The notes: generated from the letters alone by a model not told the origin. 64,000 nucleotides of DNA from Euryodendron excelsum (GCA_033060915.1 CM065379.1:29377318-29441317); one strand, 5' to 3'; positions 11,606 to 23,582 are shown, counted from the first letter of the stretch. Numbers and translations are program-made.

Positions 11606-13397
11606 GATGGCAGATGCGGGTGATGATGGTTTTGAGAGGAGACGTCGCTTGGGGAAGGCGGCTCATAAAGATTCCACTGGTGGTTCCAGTCGATCTAGAA
11701 GTAGCCGACGATCTACCGAACGGTCCTCCTCCAGTCAGAGCGGACAGGGGAGTAGGCTACCTGTCGAACCCTTTCCTCCGGTTGAGCAGGCCTTTGGGGA
11801 GGAGATTGGTGCTGAGGAGGAAGTACCGGGCCTTGGGGATCAGGTGATCGATTATAGAAGAGCCTCCTCCAGACATAGGCAGACGGATACTGACATGGGA
11901 GACCTGGAGGTACCGGACATCCTACCGCTCGGGAACCTTGCTTATCACCCCAGCGTATATTCCAAACAGCATTTGCCCCCTCCTCGAGTACACACAGCTT
12001 TTAGAAGGGCTGTTCATCAGGTCTTCGTGACTATGCATTGGGCTGCCCCATTATATCGTGCTTTCTTGGTTGAGATTGAATTCGGAGCCTTTATGGGATT
12101 ACAGGCTAACCGCCTGAACCGGCATTTGGTATTGGCACTGGTTGAGCGATGGTTTGGAGAGACCGGGACCTTCCATTTTGTCGGCTTCGAGTTGGGACCC
12201 ATTCCCTTGGATTGGGCGATCATCACAGGGCTTTCCTTCGTTGGCCGGTGGATCACTCTATAGTCGGTCAGTAAAGACGAGGCATGCATTCTGCTGGACT
12301 TGCCTCCTCTTAAGCGTTCTGCCTTCCCAGTCTCTTGGCTCAGTCAGGATGACCATACCTTTACTGCTGAGCCATCATCTGCCAGGCGGGACATTATAAG
12401 ACGGCAACTTGTTTTGTATATCATCTTTAGCTACTTCTGTAACAACAACAAGTCGCTTGTGCCTTTTCGTTTAGTGAGCATAATAGCTAATCTTGGGGCT
12501 TTATCGGTGTTGGATTGGGGGTCCTTCTACTTTGGCTGCTTCCTTCGATTGATGCGGGTCTAGACTTCTTTCCGTTGGGGCAGCATGACTAGTTTCTGGC
12601 CCTTTCTTGTCCGGTGGAGCTATGAGTACCTGCCTGTGCGTCGCCCTTCAGTTGTCGAGGATGATCTTTATCCACGAGCTTTGAGGTGGGCCTGTGACCG
12701 GGTGGCCCAGCGATCAGAGATGTGACTTGGCAGCCCTTCATTGGATCAGTTCATTATGAGACTGTACGGTACTTGGTCCCATTGTCCCTGTTGAGGGCTG
12801 GTTTTCTCAGCGATGATACCTGGGAGTCCTATCTAGGAGAGCGACATTGGCGGCAGTTTCATGAGTTCTGGTTAGCAGGAGCTTTACCAGAGTATATGTT
12901 TGGGGCCTTGGTGGCGGGAGTGCCTATCCCCTATCTGGAGCGGCAGCCGGGTGCTGAGTTCTTGCTTCCTCCGGATACAGATTATGTTGCGCACTTTGGG
13001 GCTCATTCTGTCAGTGCCTTCACCCGGTTTGAGGTAGTAGTCGGCGGGTACGCTGTGGGCCAGGCGGTGGTTGACTTGTGGCGTCGAGCCGGAGGATATG
13101 TGCCCTAGGCTGAGTTTACGGCTGTGAGGGATCAGAGCGATCAATACTAGACGGAGCGAGATCAGTATCAGGCAGAGGTGGCTTCCTTAACGGCTCGGAT
13201 AGCTCAGATGGGAGGTGACGGGGTATGTCATCTTTTCTCGCCTTCTTTTTACTCTGCTGTTGCTTAGTTCTTATTTCATGTGGCTGATTTCGGTTCTATC
13301 TTCCCTGCAGGATGCTGGTGCTTTGAGTAGTTATCCACCTCCTCCGATACCGGGTTTCAGGGATTTCGATCCAGATGACATTGACTTTGACCTTTGA
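11606..13397 (+). pseudogene. Antisense plant mobile domain (PMD) gene in element F, broken
   Basis: Encodes a PMD protein (family once called aminotransferase-like plant mobile domain), opposite in strand to the retroelement. From ATG 11607 there is a Ser/Arg-rich N-terminus (about residues 5-50), an acidic segment, then PMD motifs: ALVERWFGETGTFHF (about 178-192), LDWAIITGLSF (about 202-212), LVLYIIFSYFC with CNNNKSLVPFRLV, LDWGSFYFG, and FWPFLVRWSYEYLPVRRP. A later region TWQPF...HYETVRYLVP precedes a possible coiled coil (ERDQYQAEVASLTARIAQM). Intron 13223-13310 (GTATGT...CCCTGCAG) joins in phase 0 to an acidic last exon ending DPDDIDFDL and TGA at 13397. Breaks: in-frame stops at 12261, 12561, 13107 and 13147, and a 52-bp deletion at about 12717 relative to J. 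With that gap filled the length is about 584 codons. PMD proteins are linked to gene silencing in plants and are known inside transposons; the role here is unknown. Confidence 0.82.
13223..13310 (+). other. Last intron of the PMD gene (F)
   Basis: 88-bp intron with GTATGT donor after codon GGG (13220-13222) and a pyrimidine-rich CTTCCCTGCAG acceptor. Phase 0; it joins QMGGDG to DAGALSSYPPP. The homologous J intron is 56206-56293, but its acceptor is mutated. Confidence 0.75.
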
Positions 13398-14057
13398 TAG
13401 ATGCCTCTTGTGGAGACTCTGACCTTCCTTTGCCCCTATTCCTGAGATGTATTTATGTTAGGCAGTTTTCATTTTGTAAGTTTTGTACAAAGATGGATAT
13501 TTATGGTATTTAGATGCATGGATAGGCAGAGACATTTATGATTGATTTCAGCTAGGCATATGATCATATGCATGTGATGGATGATGATATTATGTATCAA
13601 TTACATGAGTTGATATTGGCTGACTTCTGTTTTTACATGGAGTTATGTCTTATGCGAAGCTCATGCTATTTTTTTTAATGCACATATTACAATTACATTA
13701 ACTAACAGAATGACAAGGGGTGCTGTCGAACTCAATATCGTTGGGAATGGCAACTCCTTCCTTTTCGGGGTTTTAACCTCTCCTCTGGCTCAACCTTACC
13801 TTGATTGGATGATAGCACTTCGCACCTTTCTCAACTTTTTGACTGCCTCTGACTCTCTGCCTCGAGGTTAGTATATATGATTGTTGGGCTGAAACTCTTG
13901 ACTCTCGGGGTTTTAGCAGCAGCTTTCTCGACCTTCAGCAGAGCGATAAACGGTTAGTCCTTTCAATCCGAGGAGATTTTGTTTGGGACTGTACTGTAGG
14001 CTAGGTTATGGGGTTTTCAAAATGATGGGATGTGTAAGCTCAAATTCGATGTTGTTT

Positions 14058-14294
14058 TCAACAAGGTTTAGATCCGTACCATCCTTGACTTTTTTCAGTA
14101 AGGCTAGCATCCCTCTTTAGCTTCAGCAACGTATCTAGCTTATTTAGATCAAGCAATCTGTTTTCAATCAGAATGGACTTTAGTAGAGTTGTAATGTAGG
14201 CCGTGGTTTTGAGGTTTTGCAATAAAGGATAAGGGCTCGAACCTATTATTTCTACTGGATTTCTTTGTAACCTAGGATCACCTTTAAAATACAC
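14058..14294 (-). other. Unrecognised sense-strand ORF conserved between F and J
   Basis: A 78-codon reading frame containing GDPRLQRNPVE and AYITTLLKS(I/T)LIENRLLDLN. J carries the same frame at 57361-57038 (107 codons), with most residues matching over the shared part. It lies in sense orientation where pol would be expected but matches no family I know. Conservation may only reflect recent common ancestry of F and J. It may equally be antisense to the PMD 3' untranslated region. Confidence 0.3.
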
Positions 14295-15285
14295 TTTTCA
14301 GGGTGAAAATGACTCTTTTCTTTCCCCCTTTCTATATGCTTTTGGAGATAAACATGACTATCTTCTTTTTCAATCTTTTTATTATGCTTTTGAAGATGAC
14401 TCAATCATGGTTTTCTTCAGGCCTTTCCTTAGATTTTTTTTCTTCTTTTTTTGGCCTCTTGCCCCTTGGCAACTCTTTTCCTTTGTTTTGTCCTTTTTAT
14501 CTTTTTTTCTTTTTATGGAATGAGTAATTCTTCAACCCTTTTTCCTTAGACCTTTTCCTTGCTAGTTCAATCTAACCCCATGTGGGCGGTGACCCCTACG
14601 TTGTGTTTTTTCGAAAAAAATAAATGGCTCAACGGGTTTGGCAAGGGCTTGCTTCTAACTGTATGGGAAATGAAATAAGGGCTTCTAATTGTATGGGCAA
14701 TGAAATGGGGGCCTCTCTTCACTTTGAACTAGATTGCTTGTTCTATAGAGCTTTCGATACTATCCTAGCAAGATAGAGGTGGATACCATTTCTAGAATTC
14801 TCAACTATTGTTTGCCCCAGTGTGGGGAGGACAGTCTTGGATCGGAGTTGACAAAGAAAATTCCGTTTGTTCTAAGGCTCTAAGAGTTAAACAAAGGGAA
14901 TATAAACACTTGTTCTTTGACATAGGGAAATGAAAGGTGGCTCCTCTTCGTTTTGATAATTAGGCCACGCATCGCTTAGCTTTAGTGTCTTACAAGTGTT
15001 GCCTTTGGGTAGTTTCCTCACTCACCCTTATCTTTTCTCTCTTCGAAAAGCTGATCATTTGGCGAGTGGTTAACTCATGCTATCATCTCTTCAAGTTAAA
15101 TCATTCCATGAGATAGATCATGCCCCTTTGCATAGAAAGTAGTTACCATTCACAAGAGAAGATAAGACAACAGTGATGGAATAAAAGACTATTATTTGAT
15201 TATTATTATCATTTCTTATGAAAAACATAGAGTTCTTAAGCAAACACGAAATGTAAACATTAATTTAAAGATAGGAAGTAAAAGG

Positions 15286-15290
15286 GATAG
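15286..15290. repeat. Target-site duplication of solo LTR B (left copy)
   Basis: GATAG at 15286-15290 is repeated exactly at 25292-25296. The empty site is preserved in J as AAAGGGATAGAAAGAAAGTG near 58245, which proves the insertion and its borders. Confidence 0.95.
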
Positions 15291-16261
15291 TGTAAGCACC
15301 CCATTTTTGCCCGCTCGACAATCTCCGGCCCGACCGAATTCGGTTTCCAACGTCACAACACATGCAAGCTCAAGATGTGCCTTTCAATCTCCAATCCAAC
15401 CAGCTGATCGCTTCTTGGACCCACAAGGATTTGCTAAAGCCTTAAGCACCATTGTTCTAGGCAGTTTTCTGGATCAGGCGGTCCTGAAAACCAATGTCAT
15501 CCAGGTAGCTTCCCGGGATCGGGCGATCTCGAGAACCAACACCTCATCAAAGATTCCAGACGGTTCACTTTTGGCGCTTGCTAGCCCACCAATGTAGAAT
15601 GTCCGTCATTCGGTAGTTCTCCGGGACCAAGAGTTCCCGGAGACCAACACCACCCTTCCAGGTAGCTTTCTGGGACCAGGCATTCTCAAGAACCAACACC
15701 ACCCTACAGGTAGCTCTCTAAGACCAGGTGTTCTTAGAGACCAACACCACACAGGTAGTTTTCCGAGACCGGGTGGTCTCGGGAACCAACACCTATGTCA
15801 ACACCGGTGCCTGCTAGCTCGACTCGGTGAAAAATGACCAAACCTGCCCTTTTGGGCCTCCAGGCACGTTTTAGGAAAGTTCAAAATCTCTCAAAATGGT
15901 AAGTCCATCCTCCCAAATGTTGTCAAACCATCAGGCATTCCCCACACGCCATTCGGTCCAAATCCAGTTCTATTCCGGCCCACTCCGGTCAAAATGACCT
16001 TTTTGCCCCCAAGAGGCTCAACATGGCACAAACCCCGCTGAACGGCAAAAAATTCTCTCAAAACCATCCCTGAACAACCCTACACGCCTAACACAATATA
16101 CCAGACAATTCCTGACCATTTCCAGCCAACTCCAGTCAAAATGACCGTTTTGCCCGCCCCGAAACAGCATTGGCCTTAGGGTTTTGAGCAAGGGATTTCA
16201 TCGCACGCTTTTGTTTAACCCAAAGAACACCTTACGACACTAAGCTCACATAACTCGATAA

Positions 16262-16880
16262 AAGTTCCCTGGAGCGTCTCACAGACGCTCCGCTTAAATT
16301 GTCTTTTCTCCTGATTCCCTGATTATATCGCACGGTCAACCGATTTGAGAAATGCGTAAATCAAGGAATTCTCAAAAGCTTGTCCATAGATCTTTCCACC
16401 GATACGGTTTGATCGAATGGATCACTTCCCGAAGCCCTCCATCATACGGTGCGAAAATCATGACTTTCAGCAACCCCTGGAGCGTCTCGCAGACGCTCCG
16501 CCAAGGTTGGCCTTTTCTTCGACTCCCTAATCAAAACGCGCTGTCAAACGACTTGAGAAATGCGTAAATTTGGGAATTCTAGAAAGTATTTCCAGAATAC
16601 TTTCCATCGGAACGGTCCGATCGAATAGATTGCTTCTCAAAGGCCTCGATCACATCAAATGAAAACAGCTACTTTCAAACACCCACGGAGAATATCACAA
16701 ACGCTCCACAAAAGTGTCCTTTTTGGCACGCTCCCCAAGACAATATCCCATGCTTTTGAACATAATTCAAACTCTTCGAAAACATGAAAGTTCATCGGAT
16801 GCACTAGGAGAACATCCTGAGTGTGACCGATTCCTCTGGAACCTTCCCGGTTGGCCCAATTATCGAGGCAAAGTTTAGAC
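16262..16880. repeat. Tandem repeat of about 208 bp, three units, each starting with a palindrome
   Basis: GGAGCGTCTCACAGACGCTCC at about 16271 recurs as GGAGCGTCTCGCAGACGCTCC at about 16479 and, decayed, at about 16687. Following sequence is shared too (GAGAAATGCGTAAAT). The same array is visible in D from about 39310. The palindrome has 8-bp arms around a 5-base centre. Confidence 0.75.
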
Positions 16881-16897
16881 GATTCTTCCCGGTGATG

Positions 16898-16918
16898 GAG
16901 CGTATGCTACATACGCTC
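16898..16918. repeat. Perfect 21-bp inverted repeat in LTR B
   Basis: GAGCGTATG and CATACGCTC form perfect 9-base arms around CTA. It lies about 170 bp before the TATA box and may be a binding site or hairpin. Confidence 0.6.
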
Positions 16919-17021
16919 AAATTTTGCTCAGATCGATCGACTTTCGATCAACGGTCGAGATTTAATCAGTATATAGGGTGCCACGTGTTATTCTGGCAAT
17001 GAAACAGTACCTACACATGTC

Positions 17022-17060
17022 CTACATGCGCACGGCCAAATTTTGGCCATGCGCATGTAG
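17022..17060. repeat. 39-bp near-perfect palindrome upstream of the TATA box
   Basis: Arms of 19 bases, CTACATGCGCACGGCCAAA and TTTGGCCATGCGCATGTAG, flank a single base, with one mismatch. It ends 29 bp before the TATA box at 17090. The D copy keeps only traces. Confidence 0.8.
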
Positions 17061-17089
17061 CACACGCTCATGGTCTGTTCCAGATTGCC

Positions 17090-17097
17090 TATAAATA
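17090..17097 (+). promoter_or_regulatory. LTR promoter TATA box (B)
   Basis: TATAAATA in GCCTATAAATAGAGGCC, followed by a CT-rich leader. The same element sits at 39885 in D. Confidence 0.75.
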
Positions 17098-17516
17098 GAG
17101 GCCTTCCCCCTTCCATATTCCAGGTTCGAAATTGATACGAAACTCTGCTGAAATCACTCCAGAAACTCGAATCTCTACATATATTCCTCCCCTCCAACAC
17201 TTAGGCTAGATTCTACCCCTCCTAAGCTTATACACTCCATATACAAAGCCTCATACACACTTATACACTCCACTTAAGCCTCTCAAGCCTTTTTGAAGTC
17301 ACTCAAGCTCCAATCAAGACATCCATTGAAGACTACAAGAGTGTTGAAGGCAAAAGGTGGTATACTTTTTACAGTTGTGCTCTCCCCCACTCTTCTCTTC
17401 TCCCTCCTAGCCTACTTAAGCTATTCTCTATTTTAATCCCCATCTTCAACTCCCCTTTCTTGCATGCTTGAGCCAAGAGGGCTCCTAGATCATGCCTAGA
17501 GGAAAGCAAGTGAGAG

Positions 17517-17521
17517 CCAGC
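17517..17521. repeat. Target-site duplication of solo LTR C (left copy)
   Basis: CCAGC at 17517-17521 and CCACC at 22586-22590 match at four of five bases. The empty site is seen in D as GAGCCACCGTGTAGGG near 40301. Confidence 0.85.
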
Positions 17522-20500
17522 TGTCGCGCCCAGATTTTTCGCACTCGAGGAATGCTCACACAAGCGGGAAAAATGCTGTACTCTCTCGTTAGAACTCACC
17601 CTCCTAAAAGAATGAGTGCGACTAGGTTTGAATTGAAAAAAGATCTGAATAAAGGGCTTTTGAAAAAGATTCGGAGTCGCCACCTAACTTAATTAAGGTG
17701 AGTTAGGTCACCTAAAAACTAAGGATAATCCGAAGACTACACTTAGAGTTTTGAAAAACGATTTTGAAAATATCTCCTCAAGAGAGGGTTTTTAAGGAAA
17801 ACAGGTTGTTTGACAACCTTTGGAAAACATTTAGCCCTTTTGAAAAACAACTCCTTTTGGTCTTTCGAAATCAGTGATTCTAAGTTCGGAGGTGGGTTAC
17901 GTGTAGGGAAGACGCACTAAGCTATCACCCTACCCCGCCCTAAGCTATCACCCTACTCCTTTTGAAAAGAATATGATTTGAAAATAGATTTGAAGAGATG
18001 AAATTGAAATTGAAAAGTTCAAAAATTAAAAGTAGAAATTTGAAAATAGAAATTTTGAAATTGGAATTTTGAAAATAGATTGGAATTTGAGATTGGAAAA
18101 ATGTGGAAACCGCACCCATGAGGGTGGAATTGAAAATTTGAAAAGTATTGTGACCGCACCTATGAAGGTTGCCTACGTATCCCTTTGGGGGAATCAGGTC
18201 AGTCATAGTTCGGACCGGAGTCCGATTGAAAAGAGATTGATTTGAAGAGAGAAATTGGATTAGAAGAAAGAGATTGAATTGAAAATTGGATTTGATTTAA
18301 GATTAGAAAAGGAGATTGGAAATTGAAATTTTAGAAAAGATTAGACTTTGATTTGAAAAGATAGATTTGAACTTGTTTCGGAAAAGAGAAGGTTTAGGAA
18401 ACCTAGACTTAGGAAAGAGAAGAGACTTAGGAAAGATTTAGAAAGATTTGACTCGAATGTTGGACTTGGAAGATTTAGGAAAGGATTAGATTTAGGAAAG
18501 GTTTGAATTAGGAAAGGCTTGATTTAGGAAAGTTTCAACTTAGGAAAGCTTTGAGTTTGGAATGTTTCAACTTTAGGAAAGTTTTGAATTAAGAAAGTTT
18601 CGAATTAGAAAAGTTTTCAAATCAGGAAATTTTTTGAAATAGGGAAGTTTTGAAAATTGGAAAGTTTCGAGTTTAGAAAGTTTTCGAAAAAGGAAAGGTT
18701 TTAAGATTAAGAAAGTTCCCAAATTAGGAAAGTTTTGAAAATCGGAAAGTTTTGAATTTAGAAATGTTTTGAATTAGAAAAAGTTTAGTTTAAGAAAGGC
18801 TTAGAATTTGGAAAGTTTCAAGTTAAGAAAGTTCTGAATTTTGTAATGTTTTGAAGAAGAGAAGTTTTGAATTTGGAAAGTTTTGAAAATAAGGAAGTTT
18901 TGAAAATAAGAAAGTTTCGCTTTGGGAAAAGTTTTTAAAAAAAGGGAAGTTTTCGATTTAGGAAATGTTTGAATTAAGAAAGTTTCGACTTAAGAAAGTC
19001 TTAAATTAAGAAAGCTTTGAGTTTAGAAAAGTCTTAGATTTGGAAAGATGTTGAAGTTTTGGAAAGTTTAGAGTTTAGAAAGATTTAACTTAAGAAAGTT
19101 TTGAATTTAGGAAGCTTAGAATTTTAAAAAGATTTGAAATTTAGAAAGTTTAGGATTTAGAAAGTTTTAGAGTTTGAATTTTAGAAAGTCTTGAAATTAG
19201 GAAAGGCTTGAGTTTAGGAAATGTTTGAAAACTTAGGTTTAAGAAGTTAAGATTTGAAAAGAGGGTAGAATTAGGAAAGGGTTGAATTAGGAAAGATTTG
19301 AAAGTTGAGTTTTAAAATTTAGGAAAGATTTTTATATTTAAGTTTTGGAAACTTAAGATTTAGGAAAGTGGAAGTTTAGGAAGGATTTGAATTAGGAAAG
19401 AGTTGAATTGAGAAGGGATTGGATTTTGTTTCGAAAAGAGAAGGTTTGATTTTGTTTCCAAAAACGGAGGATAGGATTTAGTTTCCTAAACGGGGGGATT
19501 TGATTTGGTTTCCTAAAGGGAAGATAGGATTTGGCTAGGATTTGGAAAGGGAGATTCTAGAAACCATAGATTTGAAAAATTATAGTTTTGATATAGAAAA
19601 TAAGTTTTGGAAACATGTATAGTTTTGATGTAGAAAACAAGAGGTTTTGGAAACCTAGGTTTAGGGCAAAGTTTGAAAACCATGTTTTTGGGCAGAATAT
19701 TTAGGGTTTCCTAATTGTGGGTTCTAGGGCTTGACTTGGGCTCTAAGGAAAGAGTTTTTGGAAAGTTTGTTTTTAGAAACGTAGATTTTAGAAGAAAAAT
19801 CCTAGAGGGGAATTTCTAGAAGGGAGATTTTGGAAAAGAGAGTTTTTAGAAAGATTTTTAGGGAGCGTTTTTAGAAAGTAAATTTTTAGGAGAGAGAGTT
19901 TTGGAAAGGAGTTGGAAAAGGGGGTTTTGAAAAATAGATTTTGGAGGGGAGTTTTTGAAAACAATTTTGGAGAGGAGAGTTTTAAGGAAGTATGTTGAAA
20001 AAGAGATTTTTAGGAAGAGAGACTTTTTGAAAAGAGAGTTTTTCGAAAGTATGAAAATGTCTCACTTTCCTAAAGCGATTCTAGTCATAAGAAGGCTAGA
20101 ACCACTTTAAGAAAGTGGTTAGTGGTTTTGGAAAACAATAAGATTTGAAAATATAGACCAAAAAGGTCACTTTTAATGTAACACTTTCCTAAAGCAACCC
20201 TAGCCATGGAAAGGCTAGAATCACCCTAGAATTGTGGTTTTGAAAACATGTTTTTGAAAAAGAAATTTTGATGCAATTTTGAAAACGTTTTGAAAAACAA
20301 CTTTGAAAACGGTTTTTGGAAGATGCAAGACTATGACATGCACAATGCAATTTGGGGTCATGAACATACAAGGTTAAGGCTTCACCACATAATCAAGGGG
20401 GCCGGACCTACGTGGTCTTTGGTTAGACTAGAAGAAAGGCCCCGGCACGGTGACTTTCCAATAGCCCAATGCTACACATGGACCGGGAATCCCCTTGTTT

Positions 20501-20934
20501 CAAGCATGCAAAGAAAGGGGGGGGGGGAAAGAGATGGGGGATTAAAATAGAGAAAACCCAAGTGGGTTGGAAAGAGAAGAGAGAGGGGGAAGTACAGAAA
20601 ATTAAAGAGAAAGCCTACCGTATGTCTTCTTTATTTTGCGCGCTGCGCTGTCTTCGGTCTTCAGTCTTTGTCTTGATCTTCACCTTCAGTCTTCAAGAGT
20701 TGTCTTCAAGCTTTGGATGGCAGCTCTTCGAGTCTTCAAAGGATGGTTGAAGGCTAGTGTATGAGTGTATGGGGGAGTGTATGAGTGTATAGGAGGCTAG
20801 GGTTTTTGTATAGTGGCTAGGGTTTGGGAGAACCTAGGGAGGCTAGGGTTTTGGAGGTGCTCAAGCTCTGTATATCGAAATATAGGATTTTTAGGTTAAG
20901 TTTGCAGACCCCTTTCACGTTGAATGAGGCTCTG

Positions 20935-20942
20935 TATTTATA
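20935..20942 (-). promoter_or_regulatory. LTR promoter TATA box (C)
   Basis: TATAAATA on minus in the conserved CTATAAATACAGAGCC context. Confidence 0.7.
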
Positions 20943-22008
20943 GAAGTTGGACAAACCTGGCGCCTGTTGCAGTGGCGCCAGGGCAAAATTGCTCTTGGCG
21001 CCACTTAGGAAACTTTATAACTCGGCAAGCAACGTATCTTTGACTAGATTTGGGCGCCTGTACTAGTGACTACCATGCAATTTTTAGCCTAGCTTCACTA
21101 GGAATGACTCTGGAAAGTCCGGGAATGATTTGGAGGAGCCGGGAATGACCCAGAAGGCCAGAAAAGAGCAGGAACACTTAAAATAGTGTCCTGGAGGTAT
21201 TTGATTTGAAAAGTGAGGATAAGATGTGTCGGAAAGGTTGACCGGGCCCTTAGGGGCAAAACGATTAATCGGACCGGGAAACTGCCGGGGTGAACTCGGA
21301 TTGTCCCGAAAAAAGACTTGGGATCTGGAAACATTTTTTAGAATGTTCCTAGAGGTTGCCGGTTTGCTTCCCAGAGCCGGCGTGGTCGGAAAAGGAGACC
21401 GGCCCACTAGGGGCAAAACGGTCATTTTGTACCAGGTTTGTCGGAACTGACTCGGAATGGTCTGGAAAGGTAAAGGGAGGTTGAGAACACTATAAAAAGT
21501 ATTCTCGGGTCATTACCAGTTTGATACCCAGAGCCGGTGTGGTCGAAGAAGGAGACCGGCCCTCTAGGGGCAAAATGGTTATTTTGTACCGGGTTGGCCG
21601 GAACTGACTCGGAATGATCCAGAAAGGTAAAAGAAGATTGAGAATACTATAAAAAGTAGTCTCAGGAGGTTACCGGTTTGATACCCAGAGCCGGTGTGGT
21701 TCCCGGGGCATTCGGATGCTTAGAGGCAAAATGGTCATCTTGACCGGAAAGTCTCGAAAAAGGTCCTAAGGGCAGTCTGGTCATTTTTTACCGAAGTGAG
21801 CTAACAGACACGGGTGTTGACCTGGGTTTTGAGTGTTTCCGCCACTCTAACGGTGGTCGTCGTGACACAAGGATTTGTTGCCAATTCCCTATATCGACCT
21901 ATTTGTGAGTATTTCCGCTACTCTAACGGTTTTGTGAGTATTTCCGCTACTCTAACAGTTGAGTATTTCCACTACTCTAACGGTTTTGTGAGTATTTCTA
22001 CTACTCGA

Positions 22009-22395
22009 ACCGTCTCGAGGAATAAATTGTCTCGAGAGAGGGATTGGAAAGGGGTCTTACCGTCTCCGAGGAGACGTGCCTGGATTGGAACCGTCTCGAG
22101 GAATAAACTGTCTCGAGAGAGGGAATGGAAAGGGGTCTTACCGTCTCCGAGGAGACGTGCCTGGATTGTGAGTGTTTCCACCACTCTAACAGTTTTGTGA
22201 GTAGTTTTGCTACTCGGACCGTCTCGAGGAATAAACTGTCTCGAGAGTGGGATTAGAAAGGGGTCTTACCGTCTCCGAGGAGACGTGCCTGGATTGTGAG
22301 TGTTTCCGCCACTCTAACGGTTTTGTGAGTAGTTTTGCTACTCGGACCGTCTCAAGGAATAAACTGTCTCGAGAGAGGGATTGAAATTGGAATAA
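22009..22395. repeat. Composite minisatellite in C (81 and 128 bp spacing)
   Basis: ACCGTCTC(G/A)AGGAATAAA starts at about 22009, 22090, 22218 and 22346. The first step is 81 bp. The next two are about 128 bp because a 47-bp GTGAGTGTTTCC...CTACTCGG segment was added to the unit. Confidence 0.75.
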
Positions 22396-23582
22396 AAAAG
22401 AACAATGCCCCCTAAGGGCATTTTGGTCATTTTGCCTCTATTTGGGCTTGACAGGCCCACGAAGCGATGGAAAGACGGAATTTAGACCTAGAGAATTGGT
22501 TTCGATAGGAATATGCCCACAATGACTTGAAAACAAGTCTGGACGGAGTGTAGACTGCCGAGAGGTCAAAAATGAGGTGCTTACACCACCATGTAGGGGG
22601 ACCTCTCACTAGCCTACTTTAAGATGGTATGGCCTAAGAGCCCCTTGTTTGTATGGTGAAGCCTAAAGGCCTTGTATGTGAATCATGACCCCTTGCATAT
22701 TATTATTTTGATCATGTCTTGTATACTTGGCTTCATTTTATATTTATTGCCATATTCCACAATGCTTGCATTGCTCTTAATTTTATGACATTTCCAAGTT
22801 CTACATGTCCTTCAAAAATTGTTCCAAGAGTTGGCCCTTTGAAGTTTAGGGTGAGACCTTAAGAGTCATGCCTCAGAAAAATCCCTCACTACCCCCTAAC
22901 TCACACTTTTGCCTCATTACATTTCAACTTGCACAAAGGTTGCTTTCAAACTCCCTAATTTTCAAGATTTCCATTCTCTCAAATTTAGTGGTTAAAATGG
23001 CCCCATGGAACCCTCTCTTGGGTGGTCTCCCTTTATATTGGCCAGAGGACCCCTAAATTGTTAGAATGGTCCCCTTTTTCTCCTTATGATCACCTAAAAA
23101 ATGATGTTCAAATCCTTTGATTTTTATGGTTTCTATTCTCTCAAGTTTAGGGGTTCGAATGGCCCCATGGAACCCTCTCTTGAGTGGTCTCCCTTTTTAT
23201 TGGCCATATGAACCCTCTCTTGTTGGAATGGTTCCCTTGAAAAATGGTTTTCAAAATCCTTCTCCAAAGATGATTTCAAAAATGTATTCTTCCCATCTTT
23301 ACATAAAAAAATGATGTTCCAAAAATTACCATCATCATGTTGATCTTTGACCCCTTGTATTCTTGTCAAGATAGTGGTCATAATGGCCATGAGGAAACCT
23401 TCCTTGGAATAGTCTCCAATTACCAACCATACAAACCCTACTCTTGACTAGAGTCAAAAATTTTCATGGAAATGATCTTTAAAAAGATTGCCAACTAAAA
23501 TGCATTGCATAACATGTTGTGTTTTCCAAAACTCTTCCCAAAAATACACCAAACCACACTTCAAAACCATCCTCTAATCCAA

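Larger units (their letters stand above)
13398..15290. other. Internal non-coding stretch of F between PMD gene and gag
   Basis: Holds the likely 3' untranslated region of the PMD gene and a pyrimidine-rich stretch (about 14300-14520). The stretch is collinear with J 56381-58249. Where an autonomous element would carry pol, I see no RT, RNase H or integrase motif on minus. One minus-strand ORF (14294-14058) has a conserved counterpart in J and is listed separately. Confidence 0.6.
17522..22585 (-). mobile_element. Solo LTR C (family 1, 5064 bp), inserted in B
   Basis: Plus-strand ends TGTCGCGCCC and GAGGTGCTTACA, with a 5-bp target duplication and no internal sequence. In sense order: composite repeats (22395-22009), 26-30-bp GAGTATTTCCGCTACTC repeats (about 21800-22000), the roughly 157-bp array (21230-21700), GGCGCC hairpins (20956-21005), TATA (20935-20942), G-run 20517-20527, purine-rich tract (about 18400-20060) and the U5 block. 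Innermost and therefore youngest layer of the nest. Confidence 0.92.

Noticed and set aside
13398..15290. Possible pol (RT or integrase) between gag and the PMD gene
   Set aside because: No YxDD, HHCC or DDE pattern in any frame I could read; the stretch is AT-rich and stop-rich in both F and J.
17022..17060. Rho-independent terminator or bacterial operator reading of the palindrome
   Set aside because: The context is a plant LTR promoter; there is no T-run after the hairpin and no bacterial gene nearby.
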